A DNA stretch of 64,000 bases, from NCBI GenBank assembly GCA_963580285.1, contig OY757015.1, forward strand, positions 147,620,082 to 147,684,081, written 5' to 3'. The DNA is from Lucinisca nassula (taxonomy: Eukaryota > Mollusca > Bivalvia > Lucinida > Lucinidae). Positions within the stretch are counted from its first letter, which is position 1. Every line of letters starts with the position of its first letter. Below, one piece after another: positions 54,073-64,000 of the stretch. A program made the position numbers and the translations under genes. The notes beneath the pieces are model-generated. The model saw only the letters and a list, made by a program, of their open reading frames with translations, was not told where the DNA came from and searched no databases.

Positions 54073-54535
54073 TTCTATTTAGTAAGCTATGGGTGTAGCT
54101 AAATTAATTTATTCAGCAGGATAAAGGAAAAGTGGAAATTACAAGAGTGAATTATGTTGTGTTCTTCTTTCTGCTCAAAACTAGTTCATGAGATTATGAT
54201 AAAATTTCATTTTTTTTTTATTTTACTTCTTTTTTGTTTATAGAATAAAAGTTTACATTTAACTCTGCCTTCTTGTTTTTATAAGGAGGAAATAACTAAT
54301 TTCTTTGGTGGTTGATTGTTTCAAAGGTATCAGAATTGAATTGTTACTGGTGACACGTCAAATGACATTCATACATCACATCATGTTTCTTTTGGCATTA
54401 AGAGAGAGGAAGATTTTTTTTCCCAGCAGTAGGTTAGGTTAGAAAGCATCACGTGAACAAGTACGTGAAATGAACACCCCCTTACACCCAACTTTATATA
54501 GAGAAAACTGGGGTTTACGGGGGGTATACATTATT

Positions 54536-57279
54536 ATGCTCCCCGAAGAATTTCGGGGGAGCATATAGTGGCCGCTTCCTCCGTGCTTCCGTCCCACTCT
54601 TGTCCACGCGAATTCTCAGAAACTACTGGTCGGATTTCAGTGAAACTTCATGGGAATATTAAGTATCGAAGGTGGATGCGCATATCACCTGCGTGTTTTT
54701 GGTTCGATGATTTTTCCAAGATTTATGGCCCTTTGATGAATTCTGCATGAATATATAGGGTACTGTTCGTGTCCACGTGAATTCTCAGCAACTACTTGCA
54801 GAAATTCAACAAAACTTAATGGAATCATAAGCAGCAATAGGGGATGCGCATATTATCCGTGCTATCTGGTTAGATGATTCGTCACAGAGTTATGGTACTT
54901 TGTTTAAAGCTGCAGTGTATGGTCACTGTAGCTATTTTTAGAAAAACTTTGTCATCACTCTGGTGCCTACATTTATTGATGGATTTTAATATAACTTCAC
55001 ACAAATGTTCCTTATGAAAATATCTTGAGCGATTTCGACTTTCAAGGTCGTGGCCTAAGGTCAAGGTCACTATGGCTATTTTTAGAAAAACTGTCATCAC
55101 TCTAGCACCTACATTTCTTCATCGATTTCAATATAACTTCACACAAATGTTGGGTATAATAATATCTTAAGCATGTTCGACTTTCAGGGTCCTGGGCTCA
55201 AGGTCAAGGTCACTGGCTGTTTTTAGAAAAACTTTGTTTTCGCTCTTTTGCCTACATTTATTGATGGATTTTAATATAATTTCACATGAACGTTGAGTAT
55301 GATAATATCTCGAGCAAGTTCAATGATAATATCTCGAGCAAGTTCAACTTTCAGGGTCCTGGGCTCAAGGTCGAGGTCACTGCGGCTATTTTTAGAAAAA
55401 CTTCGTCATTGCTCTAGCGTCATCATTTGCTGATGGATTTTAATATAGCTTCAGACAAATGTTGGGTATAACAGTATTTCTAGCAAGTTTGACTTTCGGG
55501 GTCCTGGGCTCAAGGTCACTGCGGCTATTTTTAGAAAGACTTTGTCATCGCTCTAGCGTCATCATTTGGAGATGGATTTTTAATATAACTTCACACAAAT
55601 GTTGGGTATAATAATATCTCGAGCAAGTTCAACTTTCGGGATCCTGGGCTCAAGGTAAAGGTCACTATGGCTATTTTTAGAAAAAAACTTTGTCATCGCT
55701 CTTGTGCCTACATTTATTTATGGATTTTAATTTAATTTCACACAAATGTTGGATATGATATCTCGAGCAAGTTTGACTTTCAGGGTCCTGGGCTCAAGGT
55801 CAAGGTCACTGCGGCTATTTTTAGAAAAAACTTTGTCATCGCTCTAGCATCATTTGCTGATGGGTTTTAATACAACTTCACACAAAATATCTCGAGCAAG
55901 TTTGACTTTCAGGGTCCTTGGCTCAAGGTCATGGTCACTGGGGCTATTTTTCCTGGAGGCAGAAATCTTTCCAATTGTAAACGGAGTTCCATTGCACGCA
56001 GCCTTTCATTATCAACCTCTCATGATTCTGATATGACTGAAATACTGCTAAAGAGGATGTAAAATTGCAAGTCATCCATCTACTTTAGAGTTGCAGATAA
56101 ATTGAATCAAAGTGAAAGAAGCTAGTCTTGCTGCAGTGTAAGGTCACTGTGGCTATTTTTAGAAAAACTTCGTCATTACTCTGGTGCCTACATTTATTGA
56201 TGGATTTTAATATAATTTCACATAAAGGTTGAGTATGATAATATCTCGAGCAAGTTCAACTTTCAGGATCCTCGGCTCAAGGTCAAGGACACTGCAGCTA
56301 TTTTTAGAAAAAAAAACTGTCATCACTCTAGCGTCGACATTTGCTGACGGATTTTAATATAGCTTCAGGCAAATGTTTGTTATAATAATATCTCAAGCAA
56401 GTTTGACCTGGGCTCAAGGTCAAGGTCACTGTGGCTTTTTTTAGAAAAAACTTTGTCATTGCTCTAGCGTAATCATTTGCCGATGGATTTTAATATAACT
56501 TCACACAAATGTTGGGTATAATAATATCTCAAGCAAGTTCGACTTTCGGGGTCCTGGGCTCAAGGTCAAGGTCACTGCGGCTATTTTTAGAAAAAAAACT
56601 TTGTCATCGCTCTAGCGTCGTCATTTGCTGATGGGTTTTAATATAACTTCACACAAAATATCTGAAGCAAGTTTGACTTTCAGGGTACTGGGCTCAAGGT
56701 CAAGGTCAATGTGGCTATTTTTAGAAAAACTTGCTGGAGGTAGAAATCTTTCCAAATGTAAATGGAGTTCCACTGCACACGCCTTTCATTATCAACCTCT
56801 CATCATTCTGATTTGACTGAAATACTGCTAAAAAGGCAGATGGTCATAATGACCTTTTTTGACAGTCAAGGGGATAGGATCAGATCCATTTTCGAACCTG
56901 TCTGATATTTAATATGCATGTAAAGGCACCCAATACGGAACCATATTTATGAGGATTGCCTCTGTGTACGAGAGTAAGTTTTCAATAATTTGTATTGAAC
57001 AGTTTTACCCAATTAATATAGCTAAACTACCACCCAGAATCTTGGGGTACGGTATGGTACCTGAAGACACTTCCTTTCATTTATTCCGACTTTGTGTTAC
57101 TGATGTTTGTATGAGAGTGCCATCAGGCAAGCTAATCTGTCCACTGACAGGTTTTGTTATACTCCATTTTGAAGTACTGTGAGTATACACAGTATACTGC
57201 TCTTTAAATAGGATAATGTTTCCTGTTCCGACTGTTGCACCTTCGGGGAGCATCCATCGGTTTCACCGATATTCTTGTT
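54536..57279 (+). mobile_element. Hairpin-capped element, TATGCTCCCCGAA family
   Basis: 5' hairpin CCCCGAAGAATTTCGGGG, inverted ends TGCTCCCCGAA and TTCGGGGAGCA, 3' hairpin ATCGGTTTCACCGAT and ATTCTTGTT. Units of about 143 bp contain GCTATTTTTAGAAAAACTTT and CAAGGTCAAGGTCACT. It inserted into a T run of the surrounding MITE without a visible target duplication. Confidence 0.75.
54900..56720 (+). repeat. Tandem array, unit of about 143 bp
   Basis: GCTATTTTTAGAAAAACTT recurs at 54931, about 55074, 55216 and onward, with ATGGATTTTAATATAACTTC and GGGTCCTGGGCTCAAGGTC in each unit. Two longer similar segments end GGAGTTCCATTGCACGC (55985) and GGAGTTCCACTGCACAC (56765). Confidence 0.85.
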
Positions 57280-57704
57280 TTTATTATTTCTTTTCCAAGA
57301 CATAGGTTGTGGGTGCTTGTTAGAACCACCTAAACGAGCACCCACAACCTATGTTTGCAGTATAAATAAGAAAAATATCACGGATTTTCACCAGAAAAGT
57401 AGCCATTTTGGAGATAAGAAAAATGCACTATGCTGCACAGGTGTGTTATCATAATGGGGAAGTGTTTATATGTCTTCTGTTTCTCCACTGTTATTCTTAT
57501 TTCTACATTTTCCTCAGTCTCTCTCATCTGCTCATCTAGCTACCTTTCTCTGAGTGACAACAGAAATGACCCAAAGATACTGGGTCATTAACCCTTTTTG
57601 TACCAAATGGAATCTTCCTCCTTATATATAGCAGGAGTCTGTTTTACGATTTAGGGGCTTAAGGTAGTTTTCTTCAAAATTGATTTGGAAAATGACTGAA
57701 CTCT

Positions 57705-57776
57705 TAGCAAACAGTGGAGGCCCTGATCAGACGCCGCATTCTGTGGCTTATGATCTGGCCCCGCACTGTTTGCCAG
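57705..57776. repeat. Palindromic repeat, CAAACAGTGGAGGCCC type
   Basis: Arms GCAAACAGTGGAGGCCCTG and its near-complement. The lead sequence TACCAAATGGAATCTTCC at 57600 is shared with 5573 and, reversed, 43425. Confidence 0.6.
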
Positions 57777-57962
57777 GGTACCCGTTTTGGGGTTTCTGGT
57801 ACTAAATGGGTTAAACAGCAACACATCTATGACTAATGACATGTACCATAAAGATCCTAAAAAATCAGATACCTTGAAGACTTGCTGTAATTACCTAAAC
57901 TTTAAACAAATTTGTTTCATGGTCTAGCAAGGAGACCAAAAGGTGTAGACAGATTGAGAATT

Positions 57963-58024
57963 GCAAACAGTGTAGACCCTGATCAGACTGCAGGAGCAGT
58001 CTGATCAGGGTCTGCACTGTTTGC
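57963..58024. repeat. Palindromic repeat, best-preserved GCAAACAGTG copy
   Basis: Arms GCAAACAGTGTAGACCCTGA and CAGGGTCTGCACTGTTTGC with the inner pair TCAGACTGC/GCAGTCTGA. Only one or two mismatches over 62 bp. Confidence 0.8.
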
Positions 58025-58195
58025 TTTAGGCATATGTGTCCCAACACTTGGGTCCCTACAGACTCAATGTAAAATATTTCGGGATAATTCAAGGGGATTT
58101 TGCATATCTTTTGTACACAAAATACTTTTAATTTATTAAAATGGAAAAATATATCCCAACTTCCCAGTGTTTTTATCATGCCTGTTTTAAGCATG

Positions 58196-58820
58196 ATGCA
58201 ATATAGGTGTCTAATTTTCAGTCTGTTGGTCTGTCTGTCTGTCCATCCAGCTATTCATCTGTTCATTCATTTGTCAAGGCGTCAACATTTGCGACCACCC
58301 TGGCGGTCGGTCAAATGGTCAAGTTCATTTCTCAGGAAAGGTAAAGGGTTCATTGATGATTCTTGGTACAATCTTGCATCTGGGGATGCTAACTGTAATG
58401 CAAAGCATCCATATTTTTGAACTTGAATGACTTACAATTAACTTACTTTGAAACTATTGCGTCAAACTTAGCGTTGACCCTAATTTTCAAGTTCATTTCT
58501 CAAAAACTATAAGAGCTTTATAAGGGATGAAGCAAGCATCCATGTTTGACCTTGACCAACATTTAGTGATTCACTGACTATTGAGACCACCCTAGCATTT
58601 ACCTTAATGGTCAAGGCAATTTCTCAAGACTTATAAGAGGTTCATCAGAATTGTTACTGGTACAAGCTATCATCTAGTGATGGTGACTTATGCAAACATC
58701 TGCATTTGACCTTGACTTACATTTCACGACTCGCTGACCTTGTTAAATATTGCATCAACCCCAGCGTTCATCAAAGTCTGTTCGAGTCCATTTCTGAAGA
58801 ACTATAAGAGCTACATTAAT
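58196..58820 (+). repeat. Degenerate tandem units with CTGTCTGTCTGTCC lead
   Basis: GTCTGTCTGTCTGTCCATCC is followed by units with TTCATTTCTCA and TTTGACCTTGACCTACATTT. Probably a hairpin-capped element whose 5' hairpin is decayed. A similar unit follows the MITE to about 59200. Confidence 0.5.
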
Positions 58821-58824
58821 TATA

Positions 58825-59045
58825 CACCACAACCTCTTTATAACACTATCAATGGGATCCAAAGCAGAAAACGTGTTAGTTAAACATCAGTGTTATATCC
58901 AAACAAAAAATTTATAGATTATATAGAAAAATGACCTTTTATGGTCATTTTTCTATATAATCTACACATTTTTGGGATCCATCTTGGAACCGTTTTATAT
59001 CCAAAACCGTGTTATAATGAACCGTGTTATAACGAGGTTGTGGTG
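58825..59045. mobile_element. Pogo-like MITE, CACCACAACCTC termini
   Basis: 221 bp between TA (58823-58824) and TA (59046-59047). Central palindrome TAGAAAAATGACC/GGTCATTTTTCTA. Right end ATAACGAGGTTGTGGTG. Confidence 0.82.
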
Positions 59046-59404
59046 TACTTGGTACAAGCTTGCATCTAGGAATGACAAGGTTTATGCAAATACCCATGTT
59101 TGACCTTGACCTACATTTCATTGTTCTGTGACTGCCTCAACCAGCACCGCTACCCCCACCCCCTACAGGCGCAACCGCTTTCAGCAGAATTCTTGTTGTA
59201 AACCTCTGTTGCTTGAGCTCACATGTTAACCACACATATTAGGACACAGACAGGCATTAGGATACAATGCAAACCCAGAAGATGCTGCAGAATGTGGTGT
59301 CTCATTAGTGTCCACACTTTTTGCGACTGATTCGGCTTTTTTTAGACACATTAAATTATACTTGTTCAAATTCCAGGTCCCCACCCATTGGGACTTGAAT
59401 AAAT

Positions 59405-59672
59405 GGGCTGCATGATGCTTCCACCCAGAGCTGAATCCGACCGCACACGAGTACTGGTAAACTGCTTAGAGGATCTAAGCATGCTCAGGCAAAGCGGTGC
59501 GAGTCGGACCGTACATGCTTATAAACCTTATTGGTTTCATTGGGTGACAGGGCTTGAGATGTCATTTCGTCTCAATGTCGGGTAAAATTCCCACTTAATT
59601 GGAAGCAACATCTCCAAATTGACCTTTACAGTGTTGGCGGGGACGTTAAACCTCAAATCAAACAAAACAAAA
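59405..59672 (+). mobile_element. SINE, best full-length copy of the GACGTTAAACC family
   Basis: Starts GCTGCATGATGCTTCCACCC, includes GAGTACTGGTAAACTGC and GGCAAAGCGGTGCGAGTCGG, then the shared body and the tail GGGGACGTTAAACCTCAAAT with AAAC repeats. Confidence 0.72.
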
Positions 59673-59709
59673 GGCTTCAAAAGGATTACCCTTCTTAAGA
59701 ACATTTTTT

Positions 59710-59818
59710 TTTTTTTTTGGTTTGGGTTTTACGGCCCTTTCAAGATTATTTCACTCATATTGAGCCGATCGTTAATCAGAGGTGGGCGAAAACCGGAGTA
59801 CCCGGAGAAAAACCTCCT
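59710..59818 (-). mobile_element. tRNA-derived SINE, 3' part
   Basis: Reverse complement of the body and tail of the SINE at 36814 (GGAGTACCCGGAG; TTTGGGTTTTACGGCCC). Confidence 0.65.
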
Positions 59819-60721
59819 TTAGAATTAAAGAATATTGACTATCCTGTATTGATAGGAGGTCATCCGTATTAACACCAGGTCAACCAGGTCAAGTGAGGTC
59901 AAAAAATCAATAATCATGTTTTTTTAATTGTGCCTATTAATAAAATTGTCATTAATCAAGTAGTTTCGTATTGTCCCAGATACAGGTCCTCGGGCCAATG
60001 CAGCAGACCTTGGACCTGTACCTGGGCCAATAAGAAATTACTTTATAAATAAGTATAGATTGTACAGTCTTCTGGGCAAGACAAGTTCAAGTTGTGATCC
60101 ACTCATCATGAGCTATCTGTTTGTATAGCTTTGATGTGGTTTTTAGCTCACCAGAGTCGGAGGCTCCGGGGGAGCTTATAGGATAGGCAGTTGTCCGTCA
60201 TTGTCGTTCTCTGTTATGTCTGCTTCTGGGCCGTCTGCGTCATCATCCATCAACACTTTCAAACGGCATCTCCTCTGAATCCACTTGGCCCAAATTTCAT
60301 CTGTAACATCCTTGGGCTTGGGGATTGAAAGTATATGTTTTTTATGAAAATCTGCTCATTAGTTTGGTTGCTATGGCAGCTTAGAGTTTCCATAGACTTA
60401 TAATAGGGAAAATTGAAAAAATGACATAATCACTGATCATGTTTGTCAGAACCCAGTTGTTCAAAGCCTGTCCAAATTGTATCTGTAGCATCCTTGGTTG
60501 CAGAGCTTCCATGGTTTATTAAAATACATGCCCCTTAACCCCCCCCCCCCACCCCCCCCCACATCCCCCCACGAGCTCTGGTGAACATAGTGGCCTTGTG
60601 TTTGTTTTGGCTTTGCATCATTCGCTTATTGCGGGTTTTCACTGCCTTTCATGAAGGTATGCATATTCGAAATGGTTTGATCGTAGCATTATATTTGTTC
60701 CATTTGTTCCAAAGGTGAGCT

Positions 60722-60880
60722 AGAAGCCTCCATGGTGTAGTGGTTACGCTACTCGCCTTGTAAACCAGGGGTCGCAGGATCGATCCCAGGCTTCTCCAGA
60801 CTTTCGGATGAGTCTTTAAACCGAGGTCCCGTCTCCGTATGACCTTAGCTGTTGGTGGGACGTAAAATTCAAACACTCAC
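60722..60880 (+). mobile_element. tRNA-Thr-like SINE with exact 14-bp target duplication
   Basis: Best copy of the family, flanked by TCCAAAGGTGAGCT (60708-60721 and 60881-60894). Head CTTGTAAACCAGGGGTCG and GGATCGATCCC. It interrupts the tandem-repeat element starting at 60145. Confidence 0.88.
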
Positions 60881-61933
60881 TCCAAAGGTGAGCTTAAAGT
60901 ATGGCAAGGGTCCATTATCTGTCCTATGTCGGTCAACATTTTCAAACATCATCTCCGAGAACACTGGGCTGATTTCACGTGGAGCAGCTGAGGAATGGGG
61001 AAACGAAAGTGTATTCGCGGGGTCCAGGTCACATGACCAAGATAGCCCATATAAGTTAAAATCCCTTCAAACATCCAGAACCAGTGGGTCGATTGTCATG
61101 AAATTTTGGTATGTAGAAATGGGGACTCGTACCCATCCTAGTTTGTTTAAATGATGCCCCTCGGATGACCTTGACCTATTAAAGCCAAGGTCAAACTTCA
61201 CATAGACTTTCGTATGGGAAAAAGTCAAAACTGAGTATTTTTTCGAAACTTGCAACCTGTGATCTGAAAATTGGTAGATGCAGTAAGCTAAATGAGTGGA
61301 TGACACTACAGGAGTATTCAAGGTCAAGGCCATTCCTTGACATTCAGATACGCAAATTATAACTTGTTTTTTGAAGAAATTCCTAGGCCATTTGTAACCA
61401 AATGTCATATGAAAGCTTTTAGAAGCAAGGGAATGAAACTTGATTAATTAGAGTTTGGTCACATGCCCAAGATGGCTGCCATGCCATTATAAGGTAAAAC
61501 ACTTCAAAATCTTCTCTGGCCGATTGTCATGAAACTTGGTATGTAGCATTGGGGACTCAGGGGCCCATCATAGTTTGTTCAAGTGATGACCCTCAGATGA
61601 CCTTGATCTATTTCACACCTTGGTCAAATTTGGTCACATAGATATTTTTAGCTCAGCAGAGCCAAAGGCTCCAGGGGAGCTTATAAAATAGGCAGTGGTC
61701 CATCGTTCGTTGTTGTCTGTGTTGTCAACATTTCAAACAACATCTCTGATGAAACTACTTGGCAATTGAAACCAAATTACTTATTGAGCCACTATGGGAA
61801 GGGGGAACAAAGTTTGTTTGTGAGGATTGAGTCACATAATCAATATGGCTGCCATTCTCATATATGGTAAAAACCTTTAAAAATCTTCAAGAACTGAATG
61901 GCCGATGATCCTGAAAGCTTGGTTTGCAGCATT

Positions 61934-61957
61934 GGGGGGGGGGGGGGGGGGGGGGGG
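61934..61957. repeat. Poly-G tract
   Basis: Run of 24 G, shortly followed by AGGGGG. The exact length is uncertain, because such tracts are sequencing-error prone. Confidence 0.7.
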
Positions 61958-62959
61958 AGGGGGCTACTATGTTTGTTTAACTGATGACCTTTGAATGACC
62001 TTGACCTGTTTAACGTCAAAGACAAATTTGGTCACTTAGACATATGTATGGAAAAAGGGACAAAACAGTGGATTTTCCTGATTGCATTATAGCTAGTGGC
62101 ATCAGAAATGATATTTACAATAAGCTGAATGTAAGTTTATCAATTCCAAAGGTCAAGGTCATTTACCGACCTTTATCCTTGATGGCTCAGATTTAGTATT
62201 TTCATCTTCTTCTTTACTTAAACTGCTGGGTTGATTTCAATCAAATTACACGAAAAGCCTTTCTGGGAAGCGGATAATGAAAATTTGTTCCTAAGGAATG
62301 GGTCACATGTCTAATATGGCCGCCATGCCCATATATGGTAAAACTTTCAAAAAACCTTAAGAACCAAATATCCGATGACCTTGAAACTTGGTATGCAGCA
62401 TTAGGGACTCGGACCCTACCAAGTTTGTTCAAATGATGACCTTTGGTTGACCTTGACCTGATTTTAGTCGAGGTCAAATTTGGTCACTTTGACATTTGTA
62501 TGGAAGAAAGGCAAAACAGTGAAAATTTCTCATTGCTTGGTAGGTTGTGGCATCAAAAATGATATTTGCAGTTAGGTGAATGTAAGTTTGTCAATTCCAA
62601 AGGTAAAGGTCATTTACTGACCTTTGTCTTGGATGCCTCAGATTCATTTGTATGCTCACTTTGACATTTGTATGGAAAAAAGGCAAAACAGTGGATTTTT
62701 TTCTGATTGCATGGTAGCCTGTGGCATCAGAAATACTTGCAATCAGCTCTAGAATGGAAGTTTATCAATTCCAAAGGTCAATGTCATTAATTTTACTGAC
62801 CTTTGTTCTGGATGGCTCAGATTCAGTATTTTTATCTTCTCCTTCACTTAAACTGCTGAGTTGATTGAAACCAAATTACATGTGGAGCCTCTATGGGTAC
62901 GGGGAATGAAATTTGTTCGTAAAGACTGGATCACATGACCAAGATGGGCACCATGCTCA

Positions 62960-63226
62960 TATATGGAGCTGGTCAGTTTACTTATCCACACTTTTCCTGG
63001 GCAGGCTTATACGTAAGCGGTTAACCAGTACAGTGCACATTCTTTCGCCAGAACTGACAACTGCCCTTCTTGGATCAGCAGAAGGGAGAGAATGCCCATA
63101 GAAAAGATTTCATGATCAATCTCCACAAAAGAATGTTGCTGACCCCTAGCATGCATCGAACCCGCGACCTCCTGATCAGCAGCCAAGACGCGCATCAGAC
63201 TGAGCTATTGAGTCCGGCTAGCAGTT
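62960..63226 (-). mobile_element. tRNA-derived SINE, reverse copy
   Basis: Reverse of the 9299 family: CCTGGGCAGGCTTATACG, TCTTTCGCCAGAACTG, GATTTCATGATCAATCTCC and the tRNA-like end CGAACCCGCGACCTCCTGATC. Confidence 0.7.
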
Positions 63227-63575
63227 GGCGGATCTCGACCTTTTTACGTCAACGTCAAATTTGGTCACCTAGACATTCTTATGGAAAAAAGGCAAGACAG
63301 TGGATTTTACTGATTGCATGGTAGCCTGCCACATCAGAAATATTTGCAATCATCTGCAATTAATCAATCCCAAAGGTCAAGGTCTGACTGACCTTTGTCT
63401 TGGATGGCTCAGATTCAGTATTTTTATCTTCTCCACTAAAACAGCTGTGCTGATCGATACCAAATTACATGAAAAGCCTGTATTGGACAATGAAAAGTTA
63501 TTCGTGGAATTATTGTCACATGACCAAGATGGTCGCTAGGCCTGTATATGGTAAAACCACATGAGCCTCTTGTTA

Positions 63576-64000
63576 TTATGCCCCCAACTTTGAAAAAGTT
63601 GGGGGGGGGGGATATTGCTTCTGGCTTGTCCGTTCGTTTGTTTGTTCGTTTGTTCATACGTTCGCCACGCTTTCTTCTGCATAGCATAACTTAAGAACCA
63701 TGTACGCTAATGTATTGAAATTTCATATATGGTTTCCTCCTGAAAAAATAGTTGACCAGTATATTTTTTCTTAATAGCAAGATATCTTAGAAAGTATTTG
63801 AGCTAGAGCCTTGATATTTGGTATACTGTTTGGGACTGAGGAGGAGATCAACTGATTAAATTTTCAACCAATTTAATGAAATTTTGTTAAGAGTTATGGC
63901 CCTTTACAATTTCTGGCCATTTAATTGTGTTGATTGCCATTGCATAGTATTACTTAAGAACTATGTATGCTAGTGTTTGAAATTTTATGTACGGTTTCCT
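63576..64000 (+). mobile_element. Hairpin-capped element start, TATGCCCCCAAC family
   Basis: TATGCCCCCAACTTTGAAAA, with GTTGGGGG forming the 5' hairpin, TTGTCCGTTCGTTTG and units with TTTGGTATACTGTTTGG. It runs off the window. Confidence 0.6.

Larger units (their letters stand above)
54430..57460 (-). mobile_element. MITE interrupted by a hairpin-capped element
   Basis: The left part (54430-54535: CACGTGAACAAGTACGTG, AAAACTGGGGTTTACGG, GTATACATTATT) and right part (57280-57460: TTATTATTTCTTTTCC, core 57300-57354, GTAGCCATTTTGGAG, TGTTATCATAATG) together form one reversed copy of the 6724 family. The core has lost its centre: AGAACCACC runs into TAAACGAGC. Confidence 0.7.
60145..63573 (+). 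mobile_element. Hairpin-capped element(s), AGCTCACCAGAG family
   Basis: Starts at 60145 (AGCTCACCAGAGTCGGAGG, GGAGCTTATA) and again at 61650 (AGCTCAGCAGAGCCAAAGG, GGAGCTTATA). One end at about 63557-63573 reads CATGAGCCTCTTGTT. Units contain CTTGGTATGCAGCATT-type text and CCAAAGGTCAAGGTCATT. Probably two nested copies, one without its 3' end. Confidence 0.5.

Overview
The window is animal nuclear DNA, most likely from a bivalve mollusc. That placement is an inference from the repeat families: hairpin-capped tandem-repeat elements, several tRNA-derived SINE families, hammerhead-ribozyme repeats and DIRS/Ngaro-type retroelements. No sequence search was possible.

One host gene is recognisable. 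It is the 3' end of PFAS (phosphoribosylformylglycinamidine synthase, step 4 of de novo purine synthesis), on the + strand, in four exons: 5881-6087, 19383-19523, 32895-33053 and 34745-35064 (stop). Together they encode about 274 residues, the glutaminase (GATase) domain, with its Cys nucleophile in the second exon and the His-Glu pair in the last. All four exons begin and end in phase 1 (the last ends at the stop), with GT-AG junctions. The two large introns are about 13.3 kb each and consist almost entirely of nested mobile elements. Coding exons make up about 0.83 kb of 64 kb. Nothing after 35065 is recognised as a host gene.

Layout: 0-4.9 kb, nested hairpin-capped elements and a 352-bp tandem array. 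4.9-8.8 kb, PFAS exon plus palindromic MITEs. 8.8-10.7 kb, foldback-like element. 10.8-15.0 kb, large element with 145- and 166-bp arrays interrupted by a TA-flanked 1.2-kb transposon. 15.4-17.0 kb, one hairpin-capped element nested in another. 17-18.8 kb, unrecognised GC-richer DNA. 18.9-24.5 kb, MITE, PFAS exon and a 145-bp array. 24.5-30.4 kb, a SINE split by a TTAA element, then two head-to-tail copies (A, B) of a tyrosine-recombinase retroelement family. 30.4-35.1 kb, MITEs, SINEs and the last two PFAS exons. 35.2-36.4 kb, a miniature LTR element with tRNA-like LTRs and a 70-bp perfect palindrome. 37-43 kb, further hairpin-capped elements. 44.2-46.0 kb, 5'-truncated LINE with an 11-bp target duplication. 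46.8-51.6 kb, the longest retroelement copy (C), with decayed RT, RNase H, tyrosine recombinase and SGNH hydrolase. 52-54 kb, MITEs and a hammerhead-ribozyme dimer. 54.5-64 kb, more hairpin-capped elements, MITEs and SINEs.

The most interesting signals are: (1) a sequence-complete type I hammerhead ribozyme at 26365-26410 with a tandem pair of decayed relatives near 53 kb; (2) a miniature LTR retroelement at 35659-36410 whose LTRs each hold a tRNA-like pol III cassette; (3) a superfamily of hairpin-capped elements whose empty sites can be read from paralogous repeats, suggesting Helentron-like transposition; (4) one palindromic core shared by MITEs with unrelated termini; and (5) a TATTA-flanked DIRS/Ngaro-like family.
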